This document shows, piece by piece, positions 23,141 through 35,108 of a stretch of DNA of 60,000 nt. The notes beneath the pieces are model-generated. The model saw only the letters and a program-made list of their open reading frames with translations. It was not told where the DNA came from and searched no databases. The position numbers and the translations under genes are program-made. The stretch is from Symsagittifera roscoffensis (taxonomy: Eukaryota > Xenacoelomorpha > Acoela > Convolutidae): contig NC_087065.1 of assembly GCF_963678635.1 (NCBI RefSeq), positions 46,814,381-46,874,380 of the forward strand, in the 5' to 3' direction. Numbering within the stretch: the stretch's first letter is position 1; every line of letters starts with the position of its first letter.

Positions 23141-24410
23141 GCAGGGTCATTACACTATTTTTAGTGCAAAATATGAAACGCTAATTGCTAAAACTATTTC
23201 CTGAATGTTTTGAAATTAACGCGTTTAAACAGATAGCTCATTAAATCCAAATAGTTCATAAAATGGGCTAAAACTTTAATCTCAGGCAAAGCTGCCCTTT
23301 AGTACAAAAATCAGTAAGCAAACTTTGAAAAATAAAAATATAGCTAACTGCGAGATTCACGCCGTATACTTCTGAGCAGGGGCGGAGCTAGGATTCTAGG
23401 GAAGGAGGGGAGATTTCTGAAAACATTTTCAAAAATTGTCCACTTGTTAGGCCGACCAAATTGATTTTCCGAGCAGTACCAGAGCACTAATGCTTATATT
23501 TTTTTTGAGCAAGCAAGCCTAAAATAGCATTTTTTCGGCGCTCGCACCTCTTCAACAATATGATATAATGGAGCCAAAGGTTTTTGGGGTCGTGGGCGGG
23601 AAATGGATGTCGTAAAGTAGAACCAAAGCGTCTCCCCTCTCACGTAAAACCGTCCCTCCTTCTGAGTGTGATGCATTCTTCTTCATGAATGAGGCAACTG
23701 TCCCAGCTGCCCTATGCAGTTTGCACATTATCTACCATTGAAAACAATGCCTCAAACATTGAAAACAATTAAGCGGATAAAACATAAGTTTCTGAATTGC
23801 TTGCCCATACAACTGAGCAACAAAAATTTGCGAGCTAGGTTGAAAAATTGAATTAGGTTGGAAAAAAGTGCACACAGCGCGTTGCTTGTGTAAATAAAAA
23901 TATAGAATCGAGAGAGGAAGTTATAAACTTTAGGTTTTTTGAACATCAAGTTAATTGAACAACAATGTATGCAATACATTTGCGTGGGAATAATAAATTA
24001 TTCTTATCTGCAGCCAAAGTGACCAAACCAGGGGATCTGTTTATCAATCTTAAGTCATTAGAACTTGTCAAAGAGGTTTTCATCAGTGATCATGATACCG
24101 GAGTCGGCTCTAACTCGCCTGTTCATTGCACTCACCATGGTAACGTTTTTTTTTGGAATCCGAAATAAACGCCTAACCTAAAATCTGGCGAAGTATTGCT
24201 GAAAAAAATCAAGAACCGCAGTGAATTGCGATTTAAATATCTCAAAGAATCTTCACTAGGGACAAGGCAACTTCTTTAGTGACTCAATTTTTTCAAGAAT
24301 TTCAAAAATCGCACCCAAGAAATTAGAAGCTAATATCTCGACATGCAACCTTGAACACTAATTTTGCGCTATCGGCGTGTCAGTTTACAATATAAAAACC
24401 CTGTCTGAAG
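23141..24410 (+). other. GH1 intron 2 (1.27 kb, apparent GC-AG)
   Basis: Begins gcaggg and ends ctgaag. No coding sequence recognised inside. A G-rich stretch near 23380-23415 and weak similarity between about 23450 and the segment near 19555 (ggccg-accaaattg with tttccgag) suggest old repeat debris. Confidence 0.6.
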
Positions 24411-24803
24411 GCGTCGAATTCTACAACAAAATGATCGACAGTTTAATAGAGAACGGCATCGAACCAATGGTGACGTTATTCCATTGGGACTTGCCACAGA
24501 AACTTCAGGACTCCAATGGTGGGCAAATTTCAGATGAGTTCCCGAATTGGTTTGCAGATTACGCCGACTTTTGCTTCCGGACATTTGGCGACAGAGTGAA
24601 AAAATGGCTCACGTTTAATGAGCCGTACATCAACTCACAGTGCTACGAAAACGCAAGTATTCATTGTGCGCCTGGCGTAATATCTCCAGGAGTGAAGTCT
24701 TATATTAATGGACACCATGAAATTTTGGCACACGTAAAGACTTACCATTTGTACAAAAAAAAATACTTCAAAGAACAAGGTGGCAAGGTTGGAATAGTCA
24801 TAG
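24411..24803 (+). CDS. GH1 beta-glucosidase-like gene, exon 3 (acid/base)
   Basis: Encodes 131 residues: VEFYNKMIDSLIENGIEPMV, TLFHWDLPQKLQD, FPNWFADYADFCFRTFGDRV and KKWLTFNEPYINSQ. The acid/base Glu is in TFNEP (codon 24620-24622); the HWDLP His and Trp of the glycone site are present. The family's Cys-free loop contains two Cys here (SQCYENASIHCAPG), which could form a disulfide. The exon ends ...GKVGIVI with ATA-G|GTGATC, phase 1, matching the acceptor at 39228. The open frame continues past the donor to 24952, but that extension loses family similarity and is intronic. Confidence 0.9.
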
Positions 24804-25610
24804 GTGATCAGAAATTAAGATTGATCCATTTCACAAAATTCAATTTGTTTATCTTCAACAAACGCGCGTTGACGAAGCTCCCAAACACAAGGATAGCTGG
24901 TTGCTGTGAAAGTAGCATAGATTTTTCTGCCAACAATGGCTCAAGTAATTAAATTCAAAAGTGAAGGAAAAAATGATATCTATATAAACTTTTTCGCTTA
25001 AAAAAAATTAATTCTTTCTTAAATGCTAATTTGCTGTTGTTTTTGTGTATAAGAGAAATTGCCGTAGAAAAAAACTTGACGAAAGAAAAAAATAATAGCC
25101 AAACCAAAGTATAAAAGTAAAAATTGCAGAAGAACTAAATTCGTGGCTCTCTCTCTCTCTCATCATTTTTTGTTCCAACCATTGGAAATTGTGAAGGAAC
25201 TCTGTATTCGGGTGTGTTTGATTTTCTTGTTTTCCACGGAAAATCAGGTATCACAAATAATCATCGGAATGGGGCGAGTGATACACCAAACTGAAGCCCT
25301 TTCAGTGGTGATTCGAACGATATTAGAAAACTTCCAAAAAAACTTCTCAGTAGAGAGAAAAACAGGTTTAAAATTTTTTTATTTCAATTTCGAGCAAAAA
25401 AGCGAGCGAGCAGGCTAACAAAAGCTTAATTATGCTTAAATTAAGCTTTGAAAATTTAGTCTTAAGCGAATTAAATTAGTTTTGGGAGTTTTTAGCGTCA
25501 TTTTTGCAACAAAAATATTTAAAAAAAACATCAAAAGTTTTCTGCAAAAAAATGAAAAAAAATTATTATGTTTTATTTTTTAATTTTCCAGTAATTTCTC
25601 TAGAAATTTC

Positions 25611-28374
25611 TGTACAAACTGCCTATATTACTATGACAGTCAAATATGCTTTTGTTATAGATTTACGCCAGATCCTTTTATCACAACACACAGCTCTTTT
25701 CAGTGCCAACATGCGTGAGACTGTCGAGATTGTCTGAGAAATCCCATGAGCTATTGACGAAGATCCTTCGAGCAGTCCCAGAGAGGTCTAGGGATGAAAT
25801 AGAAGAGATAGTTGGAGACAATTTCAAAAAATGGGGCGAAGGAAACATCAGCGAGTTCCAACGAAAGAAGGCAAAAGGGATTATGTCAAGCGATTTCCCC
25901 ACAATAGATGAGAAAGATGAAACGCATCAGACGATGATGGAGATTGAACCCCTATTGATAGCATCGGGTTATCAAACTTGGAGCAATATCCTGCTGATTC
26001 ATAGAGAGTATCCGTGTGACTGCCTGGCGCAGACAGTTTGGTACCCCAAGAGAGCAAACCTAGTTCTGGTTTGGGATGCGGAGGGGTTATTCTCCATGGG
26101 ATTGCCTGATCAAACCCAGAACGTGACGATACTGTTGGTCAGCACCATGCTAGCAGTGAGGTGACTGGAAGCCAATGCAAAAAATACTGAACAGGAGATG
26201 GCCGTGCCAACTCCAGAGCAACTGAGCAGAGTGAGCCTCAGTAAAAAAAAACTGGATCTGTTCAGAACTACTTGTAAGGTTCTGAGAATACCGAAGGCGA
26301 TAGAAAGAATAAGGGCAAGACAGAGATTGATGCCTTGGTTCCGTGCAGTGATGACAGCATGGGTGTATGAGCGCGCGAAGCATCATATGTCTCGAAACAC
26401 CGAAGCCTATCAATCCTTCCAGCTAGATATAGGACCGGGAGCCTATAAAAGAGCATTCCTGACATATAGGAACGCTGTGAGTACAGCGGTGAAAAAGTAA
26501 CTGGGGTGTCTTGCACCACAGAACAAAAGAAGGAGGTCTTATAAGCTGACCTAGAGCGAAATGTGAGCCTGTGTCTGCATAACAGCTTCTGCAGGAATCG
26601 AGAGCAGAAAGTGAACGTGGATCTACTGCCCTGCTGTTAACAGAGGTTGCTGGAGCAAGAAAGCTGGGACACGGCCCGTAACTCTGTGGACACGCTACAG
26701 AAATCCTGGAAGACAGTGAGATGGGAGAGCAGGAGCCAGAAGCGATGGAGTGAAGATTGAAGACGAAGATTGAAGACTGGAGAGATAGAACACTTTATCG
26801 CTGTAGTGTGTGAAAACTTGAACTAATCAACCAAGACTGACTAAAGAAACTTTGAAACTACTTGTTTTGATGTAGTTTGGTCAAACCAGACTTGGAAATT
26901 GTTGAATAATTGAAATTGCTGAATTACAATGGATAATTTTAGTTGACGATTATTATTTATATATAAAGGCCTTAGGTGAGTATATTTACTTATTTAAACC
27001 TGGCTGAAGTTTTTAACCTGTATACGACACATCTTCACTTTGTGGCAACCTGGCGGCGTTTGGGAACGTTCGCTCGAAGAGGGTGAGTACCTCATTACCT
27101 TTCCTAGCCACAGAGTTTCTCAATTTTAATATTGAGGACAACAGCATAAACGAATGATTATACTTGATGAGTGACGTTAAGTTAATTCTAACGGGTGCGT
27201 GGCCGTGCCGCGTCCTAAGTTTTTATAAAATCAGCGAGAATAAAGTTTACGGAGAGATGACGTAAGTGGTCAGAAAAAAAATTTCTATCTAGGAAACTCC
27301 TCATAGTGCAAGTTTTGTGAAAATGTTGGAAAGCAGTGCAATGAAGTACGATGCCATTTCTGACAACCGGTGAGTTGAGGTGGCGCAGATAAATTTCATT
27401 TTCTAATGCAATTTATAAATTGATTAAAGAAAACTGGATCGCCACTTGAAGATATCCCGGAGTTATGCGTTCAAGGGGGACATTGAAGGGGACTGTCCGG
27501 GGAGTATGTTCCATTCCGCCGGATTGACACAGCCGAACCTTCCGACGAGCAAGAAGAGAACATTAGTGACGTTAATTGCGAACTCGTTATGAAAAGGAGG
27601 GTCGGAATGTTCTAGAATTTCAAAAATTTAGAATTGCGATGGAATATTTGGCAGAAATTAAGAAGAACGGCCATGTTTGGCAAGAAAATCGTAGTAACAG
27701 AGACCCCGAATTAGGAAGGCGAGAATCAGTTGGAAGAAACGCTAGAAAATACGAAGCCTCTTATCGTGGTAACAAGACACGATCAGACGCTTACCTCAAA
27801 GAAACCATACGGAAGGAAGGTCCAGTGGGACATCCGGAGCGTATCAGTACCCTCCCGCGCCACGAAATTAAGGAGATAAGAGTTTATCTCAGAGGGAGAG
27901 TCGAATTGGAGGCCCGGTGCCCAAGGACTTAATAGTGCGAAGCTTTCTTTTTAGCTGCTGTGATGCCCTGAATAGTTGAATTAACTCCAATTTTATATTG
28001 TATTTCAGAGCATGAGTAGCTAGAAAGAGGAAAGAGTCAACCCATCTCCAATAGATTTAGTATATAACTGTCACTAAAAACATAGTAAACTAGTACATAG
28101 TAAGATATTCGAGTTTTTAACGGTAATCACGCAGTCTGGGGATCCGAGACCCAGTTATGTGGTTATCTTTGCCTATAACGAAAGCTGATCAAAAATCGTT
28201 TGATTGATGGCCTAAAAATGGTAACTTTTTATTTAACCCTAAGCAGACCAGAAAATCAACTATCTAGGTCTAGACGGTGAAAAACGGGTAGAATTTAGGT
28301 AAATGAAGCCGGCCAGTCGTTAATAGGTGCTTTTTTAACGCTCCATCACCATAAACTATTTGGGCGAATGTTAC
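25611..28374 (+). repeat. Left long repeat (putative 5' LTR) of the gag-only element
   Basis: Near-identical over its full length to 34304-37066, with substitutions and small indels scattered throughout. Similarity begins around agaaatttctg and ends at gggcgaatgttac. Contains two open frames near its start (separate entry) and another at 27576-27932, which is recognisable in the right copy only with disruptions. Confidence 0.8.
25703..26500 (+). pseudogene. Coding-like region in the left long repeat
   Basis: Two frames in the same phase (25703-26164 and 26198-26500) are separated only by a TGA at 26162-26164 and a short stretch. Blocks include LLTKILRAVPERSRDEIEEI, FPTIDEKDETHQTMMEIEPL, WYPKRANLVLVWDAE and LRIPKAIERIRARQRLMPWF. 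The same protein-like sequence occurs in the partial repeat (33430-33957) and the right repeat (34395-35452), and all three have the TGA at the equivalent place. I do not recognise the family. It has no zinc finger, signal peptide or catalytic motif that I can name. Such coding-like content inside an LTR is unusual. Confidence 0.45.
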
Positions 28375-31325
28375 ATAGACGTTTTTATGACGCTCCTGGT
28401 TGGGCCTGTTAAAGGCAAAGACCATCAAGATCAGCAAACGTTTCAGCGACAAACCCTCCGCTCCGGGCGTATGCCCGAACTAGGTGCCTTAATGTCCTGT
28501 TTTGTACTAGACGGAAGGTACCGACCCTCCGCATGGTACTATTTAGCTTTTTAACTTAGTTAAGACCGAAAATTCCGGGTGCCGGAGGGTTGGGCGGGAG
28601 GTCTGGGGCCCGCTTAACCCAAGGGCCTGGGACCAAAAACAATTAAAGAGAAAGCGTAAAACCAAACAAAAACAGTGTAAAATCAAGAAAAAACTAAAAG
28701 CAAATTTATTTGAAAACAGAAAAGTACAAAAAACAGTAAAAAACCAAAAAAGACCAAAAACAGTAAAAAAAAAAAAACACATAAAATGACCGTTTATATA
28801 TCATATGTGATCTGACCTTCCTATTTGTTGTTGTTTCACATTGATTTATATCATTTTTGATCGAGAGATCGTGTTTTGGTGGTGGGTGAGGTACCCTCCC
28901 TTGAGTGTTGTTCGAGTATTTAAGCACGTTAATGATAATTTTGCCGGTGACCGGAGAGTAGAGTGGCAAGCTGACAGACATGTTCCAGACTCAACAAGAG
29001 GCAACAAGGGCAACATCCACAACGACTGTTGGGTATCTTTGGTACAGTATTAGTATCGTTTGAGTACTATTTCATTAAAATTTGGGTGGTGGGGGCACAA
29101 TTGGCGCGGTCGGATTGCACACTCCATCGATTGCGAAATTCCGAGTTAAGGGTCTCAATTTGGACATCTTGGTGCAAAAACAGGTATAGTAAAATTGATT
29201 AACGACAACTAATAGGTTGTTATACTTATTATATAATACTTATCTCCCATTTAGGACCGAGAAACACCCTAATTTTGTCGAAAAGTAACTGATTTTCGAC
29301 CAAATTGTTAACCACAAAAATTTTGGATATCGGAGTTTTTCGGACAACTAAAAGTTTCTGCGCAGTGAGCTACTACATAGTTCGATCATCCTAACTAAAG
29401 AAACCACGCGGAACATGACTTAGTAGAAGTTGGCGAAAACATACTTTTTCGATCAAAATTTTTGTCATTTTCCGAATTTCACCAATATGTTTTGGGGATA
29501 GACTTTTTGAGTTTTTAGAGTTAGAGCGATTAAAATTTTTTGCGTTAGGAGCTTGTTAGCATAACGTTTTAGTTTGTTAGAATAATTTTTGAGTAACCCT
29601 TCGAATAGCTCCGTTGATGGAACTAGAGACTTAAAGACCGGAAAAGGAAGGAATCGGAGGGTTTAAGTTTGATAGTTTTTGAACAAATTTTCGTTTCTAA
29701 ACCAAATTTGGTCCTTTTTTTGCATAATTCCAAAAAGTCTGCACTCATCTTTTGTAAAAGTCTGCTATCATCACTTCAAGAATTTTAAAGCACTTTCAGC
29801 AAGAATTGCGGAAAAAGTCTCTGAGAACCTATATAGGTAGTGGAAAAAGGCCAATTTGGCAAACGCGTTTTCGTTGATTTCTAAAGGACTAACAAACCGG
29901 AATAATCTTGGTACCATAAGACGACCCTTTGACCACTTTTCTGAACCGCAACTATTTTCAGGTTGATAATTTCAGGAGAGAAACGTTTTTTAAATATTTG
30001 TAAGTTCGGAGGGTCCAACTTTTAGGGAACCCTCCGAGTGGCAGAAAATTTTTTAAAACCACATTTTTATCCTATTGGGTAGGGTGACCGGGTCAACCCA
30101 CATTGTTTCAAGCAAGCTAGACCGTAATTGGAGGCTTTAGAGCGGTGGAAAAACTTGTTTTTGTGATTTTTGGGGAACCCTCCGAAGCAACCCTCTGGAG
30201 TCAGTTAAGCCCCTTAACAACCCTCCTTAGTGGAAACTCCGAGATAGTTCAAATAACCCCCAGAGTAAATTTAGGCTGTTCGGATTTATTTTAACACTAG
30301 CTAGAGACTCCTTGAGGTGAGACTTGAAGAATTTTATAAGTTGAGGGAACCCTCCGGAGTGACTTAAGCCTCTTATTGACCCTCCTTAGTGAATTTAGGG
30401 GGACCCTCCGAATCAACTTAGGTGTTTAAGGTACCCTTTGAGGTAACCCTCCGGAGTAAGCCAAGTCTCTTAAAAACCCTCCGAAGTAACCCTCCGAAGT
30501 GACTTAAGCCCTTTAACAACCCTCCTTAGTAAAATTTTGGAGTGACCCTCCGGGAAAATTTAAACACCATTGAACATCCTTTTAATTTCAAAACAGAAGG
30601 TCGACTACTCACCAGACGTCTATATTAGGAAAATAGTGGCCTAGTTGACTCGGTGATTCGCGATCACCTTTGGATTTTAAATCGGGTTCATCAAAAGTAT
30701 CCGAACAAAATTTTCTTTTGATTGTTATTTTGGTTGTGTGGTTGCCTTGAGCTGCTTAATAGGAAGGATTGGGCAATCCGGAAACACATAAAAGCCTCGG
30801 TGAGTGTATTAGACAAGACACACTCACATGAGAAGACAATTTCCTGGGCTTCGTTCGTTTGGAGTGTTGTTCCAATCGAGGGAAGTCTTTTTCTTTAAGA
30901 CTAAGTTATATTTTTCTGTTACTGAAACCATCACTGCTTTTTTATAAAGAATTGTTTGATTTCAAACGAAGCAGTGATTTCATACGTCTTTGGCGGTAAA
31001 GTGATACTGAACGCAAGATCGCTGTCAGCTAGAGAGTATTCTTATCTTATTATCAATTGTGTTTTGTGTATTGGTTATAATATCTTGTGAGATTTTGCGA
31101 TACTGTTATACTAGGTAACTGAGTGGAGTTAATAATAACTTAACGCTGGGCAGGCCCTGCGTATAACTTTAGCTGAGTCACTGATAGCATCTCTAAAAGA
31201 TTGAAAGGATATTTTTGATATTGAAGAAGTTGAGTAAGCAGGCTTGAGTAAATTTTCTCAAAATTAATTTTTGGTACTTGTGCATTGACGTCAGTAGATA
31301 ATTTTTTTTTAATTTACCACGAAAC
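28375..31325 (+). other. Long internal leader before the gag-like gene
   Basis: No recognisable coding sequence in nearly 3 kb. Holds a G/C-rich stretch at 28560-28640 and a cluster of ccctccg motifs (separate entry). Homopolymer-like aaaac repeats at 28630-28780 resemble an A-rich simple region. By position this is the untranslated leader between the left long repeat and gag. Confidence 0.5.
30000..30560 (+). repeat. Clustered ccctccgaagt / ccctccttagt motifs
   Basis: About a dozen copies of ccctcc followed by gaagt, ggagt, gagt or ttagt, usually preceded by aa or ga, within 560 bases. Several are spaced about 12-30 bases apart, with the phrase gacttaagcc(c/t)(c/t)tta recurring between them. 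A few reverse-complement copies (cggaggg) occur at 28580, 29658 and 30005. Probably a degenerate minisatellite or multi-site protein-binding element in the retroelement leader. Confidence 0.7.
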
Positions 31326-33410
31326 ATGCAGCGTAGAGACTCGCTAGGAGAAACAAGTAAGATTCCCAGATTGAGCACGGGAAGCACGCGGAGGTTTAAA
31401 TCACGGCGTAGCCAATCCTCGATTGGTAGCATCACCGACGTTTTTGCTTGTGAAGCTTCAAGTGAAGGTCATAGTGATCTTTCAGTGAACGGAATGAAAC
31501 TAAGAAGTGAGAAGAATCTAGATGGCGATGAAGGGTGGGACGCGGAGGCCGGAGCGACTAACGTGACGCCAACTGATCCCTTTGAGGAAGGGGAGCAAAC
31601 GCTAATCCGAACCGACCACCACCATCGCGAGGACCTGGAAGAGCCGAGCGAGGACTTTGAGAGGGAAGAAATCGAGAAAGCTCAAGAGACCGCGGAGCAC
31701 TCCGAGGTCAGAGCACGAGAGGAAATATTTTTCAAGGAGGCGTCCAAATCGGAGACCAAGAACAATAGTCGGAGAAAGATACAATCCTCTCTAGTCAAGC
31801 AGGGCAAGGATGCGATGATGTCGAGCATAAGTCCAAGAGAAGAGCAACCAAGTTCAAAAGCGAAAAGAAGTTTCAAGACAATGTACGATGAACGCTTGGC
31901 GTCGCTCCGAGCTGATGGATTGTCTTCCGGCTATGACCATCCGGGGCTGGTGCACTCGGACATGGACTTCACACCTAGCCCGAGACAGGAGAAGAGCAAG
32001 AACACGTTGCCTGAATGGCCAGCTAGACCAATGTCAGATGGTATAACGATGGGAGCATCCTCGACATTTGATAGGTTGATGATGTCGATGGGCACACAAA
32101 AGGCTGGTGCATCATCGAGCACCAGACTGCAACCTCAATTGATTTCATCGTCTCTGGGTCTTTTCCCAGTGCTGGGAGCAGCTGGCGACTTGAGTGATAT
32201 GTTTGCCGGTGTAATGACAGCCCTTGAAGAACTGCGACATGATTCGACCGAGAGGATAGATAAAGTTCAAGAAAGGGCTCATCACGGCCATGAAAGATTG
32301 AGAGACGAGATGTCAGACGTGAGGTCACAAGCGAGAAGTTATCAAGTCCAACTGATTCGGAACACCGATCAGTGCCTGGCGGAAAGCTTGGCGCTGGCAA
32401 CCAAGGAGTCACAAGAAAGAAGCGTTAAGATGACGAGAGACATCGAGCGATTGTTGAACGATCATGACAACACTTATGCTCATAAGATGACCAGCCTGGA
32501 GAAAAGATTAGATGCCAAAGCCGACCTTATGATGCGGAAGCTTGATGAGATCTTGAACGGTAGCAACGGAGAGAATCGTCCCGCTCCGACTGAGGCCTCA
32601 CGTCAGGCGACTGGCGGATCCGGAACCCACAGTTGTGCAGGGGCCCAGCCGAGATCAAAAACGAACTTTGAGCCTTACCATGGAAGAGAGACAGGGCAGC
32701 CCCGTCGAGGGTGGGTTGGACGGATCCGGCTCCGCCAGAAGTGGATGCCACACCGGGGGCACGTTTACCGACAATGCCACAAGTCAGTAAACGTAGATCT
32801 TACTACCGTCTCGCAAGAAACGACGATGTACGCTTCAATAATTGAGCCTTTGAACAGATCTCTTGAAACGTTCATCACCAAACTCTTGAAGTCAAATGAG
32901 AGAGGAGAGAGATCACGCAGGACACTCAAAAATCCGAAGTCGTATAAGGACGAATCAGATGGCTGCATCGACATCTGATTAGAGTTGATGAAATTACACT
33001 TTGAAGAGGAGAATCTTTCCAAGAAACAGTAATGTAGCACACTGACAAGCAACTTAGAGGGCACTGCCCTGAGTTGTGTAATGGCGAAAAAGACTAATAA
33101 ACGAGACAGTGCTCGCAAAATATTTGACATCTTGCTGAATTGTTTCGGCTCGGGGGTGCAGGAACATCAGGCTATGGTGAAGTTTAAAAAGAGGTGTCAA
33201 AGAGATGATGAATCCATAGATAAGTTTTTGGATGACCTCGAGCTACTCAGAAGGAGAACTTACCCGACGAGAGGATCTCGGAACGGAACTTGGCCATTGC
33301 CTCAAAGTTCATGGATGGAGTAAAAAAAGATGAGCTGAAAACCATGTTGGCCACACACTTCACCTTGTTATCAGACTCAGTACCCACGCCCGATGATTAG
33401 AAATTTTTGA
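31326..33410 (+). pseudogene. gag-like protein of the gag-only element
   Basis: Open from ATG at 31326 for 550 codons. Residues 1-200 are acidic and Ser-rich, apparently disordered. About 295-420 form a likely coiled coil (ALEELRHDSTERIDKVQERA, then LRDEMSDVRSQA). The frame stops with TGA at 32976-32978 and again with TAA about 18 codons on, then stays open in the same frame through a gag/capsid-like helical domain (IFDILLNCFGSGVQEHQ, FKKRCQRDDESIDKFLDDLE). A frameshift near 33272 moves the rest (SKFMDGVKKDELK) to another frame. No zinc knuckle is seen. The capsid-like part resembles gags of metazoan Ty3-type elements in layout; this is inference. Disabled by two stops and a frameshift. Confidence 0.6.
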
Positions 33411-35108
33411 ACAAATTGCCTATAATACTATGACCGTCGAGTATGCCTTTGTTATAGATTTACCCCAGGTTAATCACAACACACAGCTCTTTTCGGTGCC
33501 AAAACGCGTGAGACTGTCGAGAATGTCTGAGAAACCCCATGAGCTATTGACGAAGATCCTTCGAGCAGTCCCAGAGAGGTCTAGAGATGAAATAGAAGAG
33601 ATAGTTGGAGACAATTTCAAAAAATGGGGCGAAGGAAACATCAGCGAGTTCCAACGAAAGAAGGCAAAAGGGATGATGTCAAGCGATTTCCCCACAATAG
33701 ATGAGAAAGATGAAACGCATCAGACGATGATGGAGATTGAACCCCTATTGATCGCATCGGGTTATCGAATTTGGAGGAATATCCTGCTGACTCAGGGAGA
33801 GTATCCGTGTCACTGCCTCGCGCAGACATTTTGGTACCCCAAGAGAGCAAACCTAGTTCTGGTTTGGGATGCAGAGGAGTTATTCTCCATGGGATTGCCT
33901 GATCACACCCAGAACATGACGATACTGCTGGTCAGCACCATGCTAGCAGTGAGGTGACTGGAAGCCAATGCAAGGAAGACTGAACAGGAGATGGCCGTGC
34001 CAACTCCAGAGCAACTGAGCAGAGTGAGCCTCAGTAAAAAAACTGGAACTGTTCAGAACTACTTGTAAGGTTCTGAGAATACCGAAGGCGATAGAAAGAA
34101 TAAGGGCAAGACAGAGATTGATGCCTTGGTTCCGTGCAGTGATGACAGCATGGGTGTATGAACGCGCGAAGAGTCATGTGTCCCGAAACACGGAAGCCTA
34201 TCAATCCTTCCAGAGTAAAAAGTGATGAGCTGAAAACCATGATGGCCACACACTTCACCTTGTTATCAGACTCAGTACCCACGCCCGATGATTAGAAATT
34301 TCTGAACAAATTGCCTATAATACTATGACCGTCGAATATGTTTTTGTTATAGATTTACGCCAGATCCTTTTATCACAATACACAGCTCTTTTCGGTGCCA
34401 AAACGCGTGAGACTGTCGAGAATGTCTGAGAAACCCCATAAGCTATTGACGAAGATTCTTCGACCAGTCCCGGAGAGGTCTAGGGATGAAATAGAAGAGA
34501 TAGTGGGAGAAGATTTCATAAAAAATGGGGCGAAGGAAACATCAATGAGTTCCAACGAAAGAAGGCAAAAGGGATGATGCCCAGCGATTTTCCCACAATA
34601 GATGAGAAAGATGAAAAGCATCAGACGATGATGGAGATTGAACCCCTACTGATAGCATCGGGTTATCGAATTTGGAGGAATATCCTGCTGACTCATGGAG
34701 AGTATACGTGTCACTGCCTCGCGCAGACATTTTGGTACCCCAAGAGAGCAAACCTAGTTCTGGTTTGGGATGCAGAGGAGTTATTCTCCATGGGATTGCC
34801 TGATCACACCCAGAACATGACGATACTGTTGGTCAGCACCATGCTAGCAGTGAGGTGACTGGAAGCCAATGCAGGGAAGACTGAAAAGGAGATGGCCGTG
34901 CCAACTCCAGAGCAACTGAGCAGAGTGAGCCTCAAAAAAAAAACTGGAACTGTTCAGAACTACTTGTAAGGTTCTGAGAATACCGAAGGCGATAGAAAGA
35001 ATAAGGGCAAGACAGAGATTGATGCCTTGGTTCCGTGCAGTGATGACAGCATGGGTGTATGAACGCGCGAAGAGTCATGTGTCCCGAAACACGGAAGCCT
35101 ATCAATCC
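33316..35108 (+). repeat. Tandem duplication (~897 bp) at the 3' end of the gag-only element
   Basis: The end of gag plus the first 805 bases of the long repeat (33316-34212) are repeated directly at 34213-35108. The first copy breaks off at aatccttccag, where the second continues into ctagatatagg. The right long repeat is thus preceded by a truncated copy of itself (33408-34212). Confidence 0.85.
33408..34212 (+). repeat. Truncated copy of the long repeat
   Basis: The first 805 bases of the long repeat, ending in mid-sequence, followed by a second copy of the gag end. Its coding-like frame (33430-33957, 175 codons) is the longest uninterrupted version of this protein-like region in the window. 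It ends at the TGA shared by all copies. Confidence 0.8.

Noticed and set aside
24804-24952. Extension of the GH1 acid/base exon to a stop at 24952
   Set aside because: GH1 similarity ends at GKVGIVI, a good donor is present, and the continuation of the family sequence is found at 39229.
31602-32412. Several minus-strand frames opposite the gag-like ORF
   Set aside because: Shadows of the 550-codon plus-strand frame, which has the coiled-coil and acidic composition expected of a protein.
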